From positions 62,001 to 126,000 of the forward strand of contig CAVSUY010000028.1 in NCBI GenBank assembly GCA_963731035.1: a stretch of DNA of 64,000 nt, read 5' to 3'. The stretch comes from JAANXG01 sp963731035 (lineage in GTDB: Bacteria > Pseudomonadota > Gammaproteobacteria > Arenicellales > JAANXG01). Under the pieces are notes generated by a model. That model saw only the letters and a program-made list of their open reading frames with translations. It was not told where the DNA came from and ran no database searches. The translations under genes and the position numbers were made by a program. Below are positions 45,212 to 52,501 of the stretch, piece by piece; position 1 is the first letter of the stretch; every line of letters starts with the position of its first letter.

Positions 45212-45829
45212 ATGAAACAAGTATTGGCTATCCCACTCGGATTGATGCTGGCACTGGCGGCCGGACTCGTGCATGCCGCCACCGTGGGCGACGCCAAAGC
45301 CGGGGAAACCAAGGCGCAGCCGTGTGCCGCCTGCCACGGCGCGAACGGCATCAGCACTGCACCTCAATTTCCGAATCTGGCCGGACAGGTGCCGGGATAC
45401 ATCTCGTCCCAGCTCGCCAAGTTCAAATCCGGTGACCGCGCGAACCCTATCATGAAAGGCATGGCCGCTGGTCTCTCCGAGCAGGACATGGCAGACGTCG
45501 ACGCCTATTTCTCGTCGCTTCCTCCCAAGGAAGGTGCGGTGCCCGAGGATAAGGCTGCCTCCGCGGAGCGCGGAGGTGAGCTGTTCCGCGGCGGCGACAA
45601 GTCGATGCGGATCGCGGCATGCATGGGGTGCCACGGCCCGTCCGGAGCGGGCATCCCGACGCGCTTCCCGCGTTTGGCGGGCCAGAAGCAGGCCTACGTT
45701 GTTACCCAATTGCAGGCTTTCAAGAAAGGCGACCGGGAAAGCGACGGCGGGATCATGAACGACATCGCGTTTTTGATGACCCAGAAACAGATGGACGATG
45801 TCGCCAGCTTCATTCACGCACTGAAGTAG
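45212..45829 (+). CDS. Dihaem cytochrome c4
   Basis: A 205-residue periplasmic cytochrome with a signal peptide (cut after VHA near residue 22). Two haem-binding motifs are present: CAACH at 38-42 and CMGCH at 137-141. Each is in a cytochrome c domain of about 85 residues with Met ligands following (NPIMKGMA and GGIMNDIA). Cytochrome c4 carries electrons to terminal oxidases. TCCGGAGAAA is the ribosome site. Short direct repeats (GTGGACCAGGGA) lie in its upstream region at about 45080-45105. Confidence 0.95.
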   Translation: MKQVLAIPLGLMLALAAGLVHAATVGDAKAGETKAQPCAACHGANGISTAPQFPNLAGQVPGYISSQLAKFKSGDRANPIMKGMAAGLSEQDMADVDAYFSSLPPKEGAVPEDKAASAERGGELFRGGDKSMRIAACMGCHGPSGAGIPTRFPRLAGQKQAYVVTQLQAFKKGDRESDGGIMNDIAFLMTQKQMDDVASFIHALK

Positions 45830-45928
45830 GGATCCGCATTTCCGGCCGGTGGCCGGTCCCAGCCGCGGACCGCGGCGGCACTGGCGGGTGAAGCCTCGCT
45901 GGCCGGATTGGCTGGATGCCCACGGGCG

Positions 45929-45988
45929 GATTCCCTGGGCGATTCCCTGGGCGATTCCCTGGGCGATTCCCTGGGCGATTCCCTGGGC
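45929..45988. repeat. Five perfect tandem copies of a 12-bp unit
   Basis: GATTCCCTGGGC is repeated five times without a mismatch between the cytochrome c4 gene and algH. The last base of the array is also part of the algH stop codon (TAG on the minus strand, 45990-45988). Confidence 0.97.
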
Positions 45989-46602
45989 TAGATAGCGATC
46001 CCGCCGAGGGCGTCCGTGAGGTGCTGCCACAACGCCTTCGGATTGTCGCTGAACACATTGTCACCCCGTCCCTCGATCATCTTCCAGCCCCCGTGGTGGA
46101 TCTCGAACAGCAGCTGACCCGGTGCCCAGCCCGCGTAGCCGGCGTAGACGCGCAGCTTCGCGGCCTGGTCCTGGCTCAGGCGCTTCTCCAGGCTTTTCTC
46201 GGAGGCGGACCAGTACACTCCCGGCAGGCCGGCGCCGGAGTCGGAGTCGTTATCATTGCCGCCGTCGCGATAAAGAAATGACAGGTGATCGATCTGTACC
46301 GGACCCCCGAAATACACGTTGGGCGTGGTGCCGGTCTGCTGCACCGCCGGCAGGACTTCTCCCAGGTTCACATTCGTGGGCTTGTTGATAATCAAACCCC
46401 AGGAGCCCGAAGCATCGTGTTGAATCAGCAGCACCACGGCGTGCTCGAATCGTGGATCCGCCATGCCGTCGCCTGCTACCAGCAGGATGCCCGGCGCCGG
46501 TTCCCTGACATACTGGGCGCCGGCCGTGCCCACCAGCGTGAGCGACATGACCGCCAGGACGACCCAGCGACAGGCACTCATGAATCGCGTTCGATTACTC
46601 AT
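45988..46602 (-). CDS. YqgE/AlgH-family protein with a signal peptide
   Basis: A 204-residue protein. The conserved AlgH core is GMADPRFEHAVVLLIQHD, then GSWGLIINKP, NVYFGGPV and RVYAGYAGWAPGQL. AlgH/YqgE proteins are normally cytoplasmic and start almost at this core. Here about 30 extra residues form a clear signal peptide (hydrophobic WVVLAVMSLTLVG, cleavage after AGA). An exported form is therefore likely. Function of the family is poorly known. It is convergent with cytochrome c4 and divergent from the DUF4870 gene. Confidence 0.87.
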   Translation of the reverse strand: MSNRTRFMSACRWVVLAVMSLTLVGTAGAQYVREPAPGILLVAGDGMADPRFEHAVVLLIQHDASGSWGLIINKPTNVNLGEVLPAVQQTGTTPNVYFGGPVQIDHLSFLYRDGGNDNDSDSGAGLPGVYWSASEKSLEKRLSQDQAAKLRVYAGYAGWAPGQLLFEIHHGGWKMIEGRGDNVFSDNPKALWQHLTDALGGIAI

Positions 46603-46744
46603 ACCGCTATTATGCGAAAAACATCGTCATGGACAATACGTCCGATTTGCGTCAGCCCATGATTCCCGCGAAACATCGGACCGTCAAGGCGTCCCCGGCC
46701 GGCAACCCCGGCGCTGATCGGCGTCGTCTCGCCCCGGATCCCAC

Positions 46745-47686
46745 ATGCCCCGCCTGAAATCCTACAGCATCGGACTCCTCGCCGCCGGAATGCTGCTGAT
46801 CGCGGGCAGCTGCGTGCCGCTGGCACAAACTGTATGGTCCGGTACGGACAGCGCAGATACAGCCTCCCTGGTACTGCCCCCGGGGGGCGGGAGCGCCATG
46901 CTGGACGTGCCCGCAGCGCGCAGCGCGTTACCCATGCTGAGGCTCGAGGTCTATCCGGCTGTCTCGGAGAAGGCGCCCGCGAAGCTGCGATACGGCTTGT
47001 CCGTCACCGACCAGACCGGTCGGACCGTGTTCGAGCGCGACGGCAGTGGTTTCCTGTACCGGCAGCCGATCGAGCCCGGCCGCGACGTGCCGGCGCCGGT
47101 CGACATACCTCTGCAAGAGCTGGCGCTGGCGCCGGGCAAGTACGCGGTCCGTTTCGATACCGGTGCGAACGGCAACTTGGTTCGCAGCGCGGAGTTGCGC
47201 CTGCTCCCGGTGTCGTCGGGTCTTCTGGCGCCGCTCCTCACGACGCTGATGCTGGCGATCCTCGGTTGGCTGACGGCATCGCTCGGCGCCCTCCAGTGGG
47301 TACGAGCCGAGGCGGCCCGGCCCATCGCTTCCGCGGATGCGGTACCTCCGCACGCAGACGAGGAGCGTCTTTGGACAACGGGCTGCCATCTCAGTGCTCT
47401 GCTCGGTTACCTGCTGCCTTTCGGGCACGTAGTCGGACCGTTGGCCGTCTGGCTGGCGAAGCGCCGAACGTTTCCGGCCGTGGAGCAGGCGGGCCGCAAC
47501 GTTCTGAACTTCCAGTTGAGCATAACGCTATACGCGCTGGCCGGATTGTTCCTGAGCTTCTTCCTGATCGGCATCCTGGTCCTGTTCCTGGTGGTGGTGT
47601 TCCAGTTCTCCACCGTCCTGTACGCCTCCCTGCGCGCCCAGCGCGGCCTGGACGTCCGCTATCCCTTGACGATCAAGCTCATCTAG
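46745..47686 (+). CDS. Membrane protein with C-terminal DUF4870-like domain
   Basis: A 313-residue protein. It begins with a hydrophobic signal or anchor (residues 8-25). A periplasmic-type beta-rich region of about 140 residues follows (FERDGSGFLYRQPIEPG, LAPGKYAVRFDTG), then a membrane helix. The C-terminus is a DUF4870-type unit: CHLSALLGYLLPFGHVVGPLAVWLAKR, then EQAGRNVLNFQLSITLY and two helices. Combining the two parts is unusual, and the role is unknown. Confidence 0.75.
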   Translation: MPRLKSYSIGLLAAGMLLIAGSCVPLAQTVWSGTDSADTASLVLPPGGGSAMLDVPAARSALPMLRLEVYPAVSEKAPAKLRYGLSVTDQTGRTVFERDGSGFLYRQPIEPGRDVPAPVDIPLQELALAPGKYAVRFDTGANGNLVRSAELRLLPVSSGLLAPLLTTLMLAILGWLTASLGALQWVRAEAARPIASADAVPPHADEERLWTTGCHLSALLGYLLPFGHVVGPLAVWLAKRRTFPAVEQAGRNVLNFQLSITLYALAGLFLSFFLIGILVLFLVVVFQFSTVLYASLRAQRGLDVRYPLTIKLI

Positions 47687-48057
47687 ACCCACGGCCTCTC
47701 TCGTGAGCTGGACGACGCCGTGGATGGAGGCGGCAGCGCGAATCCGGGAACCGAGAGGTCTTTGGTGTGTTGGTGCGCACAATCATCTTCAAACGAAGAG
47801 TCCCCTATTCCTCAAGGAGAGGGCCAAGGCGAAACAATCCCCTCTCCCGCTTGCGGGAGAAGGTTAGGGTGAGGGCAAACGGCGTTCGGAATGGTGCTGT
47901 GCTGGTGCCTGGTCGGTAGTTGACAGGACCACGGCCAGCATGGGTTGCCGGAGGCGAGCCTACAGGGAAGTACTTGCGGCGTCCCGCTGAAACCCCGCCC
48001 CGGTTCATGCACAGCAGTCACTGTTCATGCACGGCACTCCCGCCAATCGGTGGCGCG
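47687..48057. other. Intergenic region between convergent DUF4870 and hemL genes
   Basis: About 370 bp with no supportable gene. It contains one CCTCTCCC-type repeat (47839-47875). No terminator with a T-run was found for either gene. Confidence 0.55.
47839..47875. repeat. CCTCTCCC-type intergenic repeat
   Basis: CCTCTCCCGC and GCGGGAGAAGG form a hairpin, followed by TTAGGGTGAGGG. This pattern is a widespread proteobacterial intergenic repeat and is related to the hairpin at 6094-6117. Confidence 0.7.
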
Positions 48058-49335
48058 TCAGTCGTGCAGCGAAGCGAAGGCGCGGTCGGCGGCGTCGATG
48101 GTGAATTCCAGGTCGGCGGTCTGGTGGGCCTGGGACATGAAGCCGGCCTCGAAGGCAGACGGGGCGAGGTAGACGCCGCTGTCCAGCATGTAGTGGAAAA
48201 AGCGGCCGAAGCGGGCAGCATCGCATTGTTGCACCTGGGAGAAAGAAGTGACCCGGGGTGCGTCCGTGAAGAAGAGGCCGAACATGCCGCCCACCGACTG
48301 GGTGCACAAGGGGACGTCGTGGGCGCGGGCCGCTTCGGCCAGGCCGTCCAGCAAAGCGCGGGTCTTCTGTCCCAGATCTTCGTGAAATCCCGGCGTGCTG
48401 ATGCACTTGATGGTGGTGAGGCCGGCCGTCATGGCGATCGGATTGCCACTGAGCGTTCCCGCCTGGTAGACCGGGCCCTCCGGCGACAGCTGCGCCATGA
48501 TCTCGGCCTTGCCGCCGAACGCGCCTACCGGCATGCCGCCGCCGATGATCTTGCCGAAGGCGGTGAGGTCGGGCTCGATGTCGTACAGGGCCTGGGCCCC
48601 GCCCAGGGCGACGCGGAACCCGGTCATCACCTCGTCGAATATCAACACTGCGCCGTAGCGGGTGCAGCATTCGCGCAGTGTTTCCAGGAAGCCGTCGACC
48701 GGCGGGATGCAGTTCATGTTGCCGGCCACGGGTTCCACGATCAGGGCCGCGATCTCCTCGCCATGGGCCTCGAATGCCTGCCGTACCTGTTCGGCGTCGT
48801 TGTAATCCAGCACCAGGGTGTCGCGGATCGCGGCCTCGGTGATACCGGGAGAGGTCGGCGTGCCGAAGGTCAGAGCCCCTGATCCGGCCTTGACCAGCAG
48901 GCTGTCGACGCCGCCGTGGTAACAGCCCTCAAACTTGATGATCTTGTCGCGGCCAGTGTATCCGCGGGCCAGCCGCAGAGCGCCCATCGAGGCCTCGGTG
49001 CCGGAATTCACCATGCGAATCCTGTCCACCGAAGGAATCAACTCGCAGATGCGGGCCGCCAGCTCGGTTTCGATGAGGGTGGGCGCGCCGAAGCTCAGGC
49101 CGTTCCCGGCAGCCGCCTTCACTGCCTCGATCACTTCCTCGTCGGCATGGCCCAGCACCATGGGCCCCCACGAGCCCACGTAGTCGACGTAGCGTTTGTC
49201 GTCGATATCCCACATATAGGGACCTTTGGCCCGGGCGAAGAAGACCGGGTCGCCACCGACGCCCTTGAATGCCCTGACGGGCGAGTTCACACCGCCCGGA
49301 ATCACGGCCCGGGCCGCCTCGAATGCTGTACTCAT
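48058..49335 (-). CDS. hemL: Glutamate-1-semialdehyde 2,1-aminomutase
   Basis: A 425-residue PLP enzyme that makes 5-aminolevulinate for haem synthesis by the C5 route. It has the N-terminal PGGVNSPVRAFKGVGGDPVF, the LIFDEVMTGFR segment and the PLP Lys in TAFGKIIGGGMPVGA. Length is standard. Its start overlaps the thiE stop codon by 4 bp (ATGA), so the two are coupled. Confidence 0.98.
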   Translation of the reverse strand: MSTAFEAARAVIPGGVNSPVRAFKGVGGDPVFFARAKGPYMWDIDDKRYVDYVGSWGPMVLGHADEEVIEAVKAAAGNGLSFGAPTLIETELAARICELIPSVDRIRMVNSGTEASMGALRLARGYTGRDKIIKFEGCYHGGVDSLLVKAGSGALTFGTPTSPGITEAAIRDTLVLDYNDAEQVRQAFEAHGEEIAALIVEPVAGNMNCIPPVDGFLETLRECCTRYGAVLIFDEVMTGFRVALGGAQALYDIEPDLTAFGKIIGGGMPVGAFGGKAEIMAQLSPEGPVYQAGTLSGNPIAMTAGLTTIKCISTPGFHEDLGQKTRALLDGLAEAARAHDVPLCTQSVGGMFGLFFTDAPRVTSFSQVQQCDAARFGRFFHYMLDSGVYLAPSAFEAGFMSQAHQTADLEFTIDAADRAFASLHD

Positions 49336-49976
49336 GATCTGGCGCTCGTATCTATCATTGCTTTGAACCGCTCCGCCGCCTGCCGCGGATCATCGGCCGC
49401 GAATACCGCGCTAACCACCGCCAGGGCATCCGCACCGGCTGCGATCAGCGCCGCGCCATTTTCGGGGGTGATGCCGCCGATCGCAACAACTGGTATCCGC
49501 AATTCGCGCTTTGCCCGGCGCAGCAGGTCGGGGCTCGCTGCCACAGCGCCGGGCTTCGTGGGACTCGGGTGGAAGCTTCCGAAGGCTACGTAGTCCGCGC
49601 CCCGCGCCTGGGCATCGAGGGCGAGGTCGAAATCGTCGTAGCAGGATACGCCTATGATGCGCCGACCGATAATCCCGCGGGCCGACTCGATGTCGGCATC
49701 GTCCCGGCCGAGATGGACGCCGTCGGCCTCGACCTCGACGGCCAGCTGCGGGTCGTCGTTGATAATCAGCAAGGCCCCGAGACGGCGGGTCAGCACCCGC
49801 AACTCACCGGCCCTGTCCAGGTGGCCCCGGTAACCGGGCCGCTTGTCGCGGTACTGGACCGCCGCTGCTCCGCCGGCGACTGCCTGCTCCACCCGATCGG
49901 CGAGCTCGGAGTCGGGAATCAGATCGGGGTCGGTCAGAACGTACAGGCCCCGCATGGCGTCATCGGCCGCGATCAA
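49332..49976 (-). CDS. thiE: Thiamine-phosphate synthase
   Basis: A 214-residue TIM-barrel enzyme that joins HMP-PP and thiazole phosphate. Marks are LYVLTDPDLI, AAVQYRDKRP (usual QLR/QYR-K motif), IINDDPQLAVEVEADGVHLGR, GVSCYDD and AIGGITPENG. A Met at residue 8 is an alternative start. It runs with hemL and is divergent from the rubredoxin gene. No TPP riboswitch is seen before it. Confidence 0.95.
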   Translation of the reverse strand: MIAADDAMRGLYVLTDPDLIPDSELADRVEQAVAGGAAAVQYRDKRPGYRGHLDRAGELRVLTRRLGALLIINDDPQLAVEVEADGVHLGRDDADIESARGIIGRRIIGVSCYDDFDLALDAQARGADYVAFGSFHPSPTKPGAVAASPDLLRRAKRELRIPVVAIGGITPENGAALIAAGADALAVVSAVFAADDPRQAAERFKAMIDTSARS

Positions 49977-49980
49977 GGGT

Positions 49981-50007
49981 TTTGCCGCGGTTCTGGATGC
50001 GTATAAT
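49981..50007 (+). promoter_or_regulatory. Probable promoter of the rubredoxin gene
   Basis: A perfect -10 hexamer TATAAT at 50002-50007, with a modest -35 (TTGCCG) 15 bp upstream. It lies about 60 bp before the rubredoxin start. Confidence 0.5.
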
Positions 50008-50066
50008 TGCCCGCCGCTTCATCCTTGTGAAGCGCGTCCATCAGGCAATCCCGCTCCGAGGCAGGT

Positions 50067-50237
50067 TTGGAATACAAGACATACATGTGCGTCATCTGTG
50101 GGTTCATCTACGAGGAGGAGAAGGGCCTGCCGGAAGAGAACATACCACCAGGCACTCGCTGGGAGGATGTCCCCGAAACCTGGACCTGCCCGGACTGCGG
50201 TGCCAGCAAGGACGACTTCGAGATGATCGAGGTATAA
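50067..50237 (+). CDS. Rubredoxin
   Basis: A 56-residue iron protein. The four iron-binding Cys are at 8 and 11 (CVICG) and 41 and 44 (CPDCG). The order and spacing, with GFIYEEEKG and PPGTRWEDVPETWTCPDCG, are diagnostic. The start is most likely TTG 50067, which has GAGG six bases upstream and gives the usual N-terminus EYKTYMC. An in-frame ATG at 50085 would leave only one residue before the first Cys. Rubredoxins pass electrons to alkane hydroxylases, peroxide-reducing enzymes and others. In several gammaproteobacteria the gene lies beside thiE/hemL, as here. Confidence 0.95.
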   Translation: MEYKTYMCVICGFIYEEEKGLPEENIPPGTRWEDVPETWTCPDCGASKDDFEMIEV

Positions 50238-50241
50238 TTCC

Positions 50242-50330
50242 GGAATTCCGGGGACACAATACTTAATTCCCCGGAGCATTCGAAGGTCGGGAGACCTCTA
50301 TCGAATTAAGTATTGTGTCCCCGGAATTCC
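50242..50330. repeat. MITE-like element with 28-bp perfect inverted repeats
   Basis: The arms at 50242-50269 and 50303-50330 are exact reverse complements; each contains GGGGACACAATACTTAATTC or its complement. They enclose 33 bp with a further small inverted repeat (GGTCGGGAGACC). The element fills the space between the convergent rubredoxin and rpmE genes, and its last base is part of the rpmE stop codon. Confidence 0.92.
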
Positions 50331-50533
50331 TACTTGCGGGAATACTTCTCCTTGAATCGCCCCACGCGGCCGGCTGTGTCGACGATCTTCTGCTTGCCGG
50401 TGTAGAAGGGATGGCAGGCCGAGCAGACTTCCACATGCAGCTCGTGCCCCAGGGTGGAGCGCACTGCGAACTTGTTGCCGCAGGCACAGACGACGTCGAT
50501 CTCGTTGTACTTGGGGTGAATATCGGGTTTCAT
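50330..50533 (-). CDS. rpmE: 50S ribosomal protein L31 (zinc-binding type)
   Basis: A 67-residue ribosomal protein. The Zn-binding Cys (VVCACGNKF, EVCSACHPFYTGKQ) are present, so this is the C+ form. ATG 50533 gives the standard N-terminus MKPDIHPKYNEI; the frame is open upstream without similarity. Its stop codon touches the 28-bp inverted repeat. rho lies just upstream on the same strand. Confidence 0.97.
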   Translation of the reverse strand: MKPDIHPKYNEIDVVCACGNKFAVRSTLGHELHVEVCSACHPFYTGKQKIVDTAGRVGRFKEKYSRK

Positions 50534-50630
50534 ATCGCTTCTCGCATTGCGTTCGAACCGGCCGGGGGCGCGGATAATAGGTGAAAACCCGCGGCCTGGC
50601 AAGGTGACCGGAGCGGCGGTGGACCGCCGG

Positions 50631-51899
50631 TCAGCGCTTCATCGACTGGAAGAATTCCGCATTGGTCTTGGTGGCTTTGAGCTTGTCCAGCAGGAACTCG
50701 ATCGCCTCGATATCGTCCATGGGGTGCAAGAGCTTCCGCAGCAGCCAGATCTTCTGCAGCTCGCTGGGGTCCGTCAGCAGCTCCTCGCGCCGGGTCCCCG
50801 AGCGGCTGATGATGATGGACGGGTATACCCGCTTCTCGGCGATGCGGCGGTCCAGGTGGATCTCGCAGTTGCCGGTGCCCTTGAACTCCTCGTAGATCAC
50901 GTCGTCCATCTTGGAGCCGGTGTCGACGAGAGCGGTGGCCAGGATGGTCAGGCTGCCACCTTCCTCGATGTTGCGCGCCGCGCCGAAGAACCGCTTCGGC
51001 TTCTGCAGGGCGTTGGCGTCCACGCCGCCCGTCAGCACTTTGCCGGAGGCCGGCTGCACCGTGTTGTAGGCGCGCGCCAGGCGGGTGATGGAATCCAGCA
51101 GGATGATGACGTCGGTCTTGTGCTCCACCAGCCGCTTGGCCTTCTCGATCACCATTTCCGCGACCTGCACATGACGGGCGGCGGGCTCATCGAAGGTCGA
51201 TGACACGACCTCGCCTTTCACCGAGCGATCCATCTCGGTCACTTCCTCGGGGCGCTCGTCGATGAGGAGCACGATAAGGAAGCATTCGGGATGATTGGCG
51301 GTGATGGAGTGGGCGAGCTGCTGCAGGAGCACGGTCTTGCCGGCTTTGGGCGGCGACACGATCAGGCCGCGCTGCCCCTTGCCGATCGGCGAGATCAGAT
51401 CGATTACCCGCGCAGTGAGGTCCTCGGAAGAGCCGTTCTCCTGCTCCAGGCGCAGCCGCTCATCCGGATGCAGCGGTGTCAGGTTCTCGAACAGGATCTT
51501 GTTCTTGGCCTCGTCCGGTGCCTGGAAGTTGATGGTCTCGACCTTGAGCAGCGCGAAGTAGCGCTCCGACTCCTTGGGCGGGCGGATCAGGCCGGTAACC
51601 GTGTCACCGGTGCGCAGGTTGAAGCGGCGGATCTGGCTCGGCGAGACGTAGATATCGTCCGGACCGGCCATATAGGAGCTGTCGGCGGAGCGCAGGAAGC
51701 CGAAGCCGTCCTGCAGAATCTCCACCACCCCCTCCCCGGTGATATCCTCGCCTTTCTTGGCCTGGGCTTTCAGAATCGCGAAGATCTGATCCTGCTTGCG
51801 CATGCGCCCCAAGCCCTCGAGCTCCAGGGTTCGCGCCATCTGCGCAAGCTCTGTAGGGGGTTTTCTCTTTAGGTCTGCCAGGGATAGAGACATTGCCAT
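50631..51899 (-). CDS. rho: Transcription termination factor Rho
   Basis: A 422-residue hexameric RNA helicase, normal length. The N-terminal RNA-binding domain contains DGFGFLRSADSSYMAGPDDIYVS. Walker A is SPPKAGKT, Walker B is VIILLDSITRLARAYN and the Q-loop/R-loop regions are intact. A second Met at residue 3 may be the true start. It follows trxA on the minus strand with a hairpin between them, a classical trxA-rho order. Confidence 0.98.
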   Translation of the reverse strand: MAMSLSLADLKRKPPTELAQMARTLELEGLGRMRKQDQIFAILKAQAKKGEDITGEGVVEILQDGFGFLRSADSSYMAGPDDIYVSPSQIRRFNLRTGDTVTGLIRPPKESERYFALLKVETINFQAPDEAKNKILFENLTPLHPDERLRLEQENGSSEDLTARVIDLISPIGKGQRGLIVSPPKAGKTVLLQQLAHSITANHPECFLIVLLIDERPEEVTEMDRSVKGEVVSSTFDEPAARHVQVAEMVIEKAKRLVEHKTDVIILLDSITRLARAYNTVQPASGKVLTGGVDANALQKPKRFFGAARNIEEGGSLTILATALVDTGSKMDDVIYEEFKGTGNCEIHLDRRIAEKRVYPSIIISRSGTRREELLTDPSELQKIWLLRKLLHPMDDIEAIEFLLDKLKATKTNAEFFQSMKR

Positions 51900-52012
51900 G
51901 AAACCGGAAAACAGGCGCCACGACGGGCGCTGAGTGGGAAGAAATAAAGGATTGTTCTTTGGTTAAAGTAGGTGGAGCTTGCTAGGAGAATTAACCAAGC
52001 TGCCGGAAACAT

Positions 52013-52045
52013 AGCACGTGCCGGACCGAGCGTCCAGCACGTCCT
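52013..52045. other. Long imperfect hairpin between trxA and rho
   Basis: Two 14-bp arms (12 of 14 pairs) around CGAGC lie 10 bp past the trxA stop codon. No T-run follows on the minus strand. It may be a trxA 3' stabiliser or part of a rho leader. Confidence 0.5.
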
Positions 52046-52054
52046 TTGGCGTTG

Positions 52055-52378
52055 TTACACGTTGCCGTCGATGAAGGCCGTGAGCTGTGATTTCGAGACC
52101 GCGCCGACCTTGGTGGCTTCCACGTTCCCGTTCTTGAACAACATCAGGGTGGGGATGCCGCGGATGCCGTATTTGGGCGGCGTGCTCGGGTTCTCGTCGA
52201 TGTTCAGTTTGACAACCTGCAGCTTATCGCCGTACTCCTCGGCGACCTCCTCCAGGACCGGTGCAATCATCTTGCACGGGCCGCACCACTCCGCCCAGTA
52301 GTCCACCAGGACCGGCTGGTCGGAGGACAATACGTCTTGTTCGAAGCTGTCGTCGGTAACATGCCGGATCTGTGACAT
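52055..52378 (-). CDS. trxA: Thioredoxin 1
   Basis: A 107-residue thioredoxin with the redox motif WCGPC at residues 31-35 and the cis-Pro segment GIPTLMLFKNG. Length is standard. It reduces protein disulfides and serves ribonucleotide reductase. It is divergent from rhlB and upstream of rho, as in Escherichia coli and relatives. Confidence 0.97.
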   Translation of the reverse strand: MSQIRHVTDDSFEQDVLSSDQPVLVDYWAEWCGPCKMIAPVLEEVAEEYGDKLQVVKLNIDENPSTPPKYGIRGIPTLMLFKNGNVEATKVGAVSKSQLTAFIDGNV

Positions 52379-52501
52379 GAATTCAGTAATTCCTCAGTCT
52401 ATCGTAGGGGTGAATTGACATTGTAACCATCCGGGCCGGGCATTCCAATGATGACCGTTCGGCGGTTCGCGACGGCCGTGTTTCTGGTATGCTCGCGACC
52501 C

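Noticed and set aside
45209..46030. A 273-codon minus-strand frame with repeated AQGI units
   Set aside because: The repeats only reflect the 12-bp DNA array; the rest is antisense to cytochrome c4.
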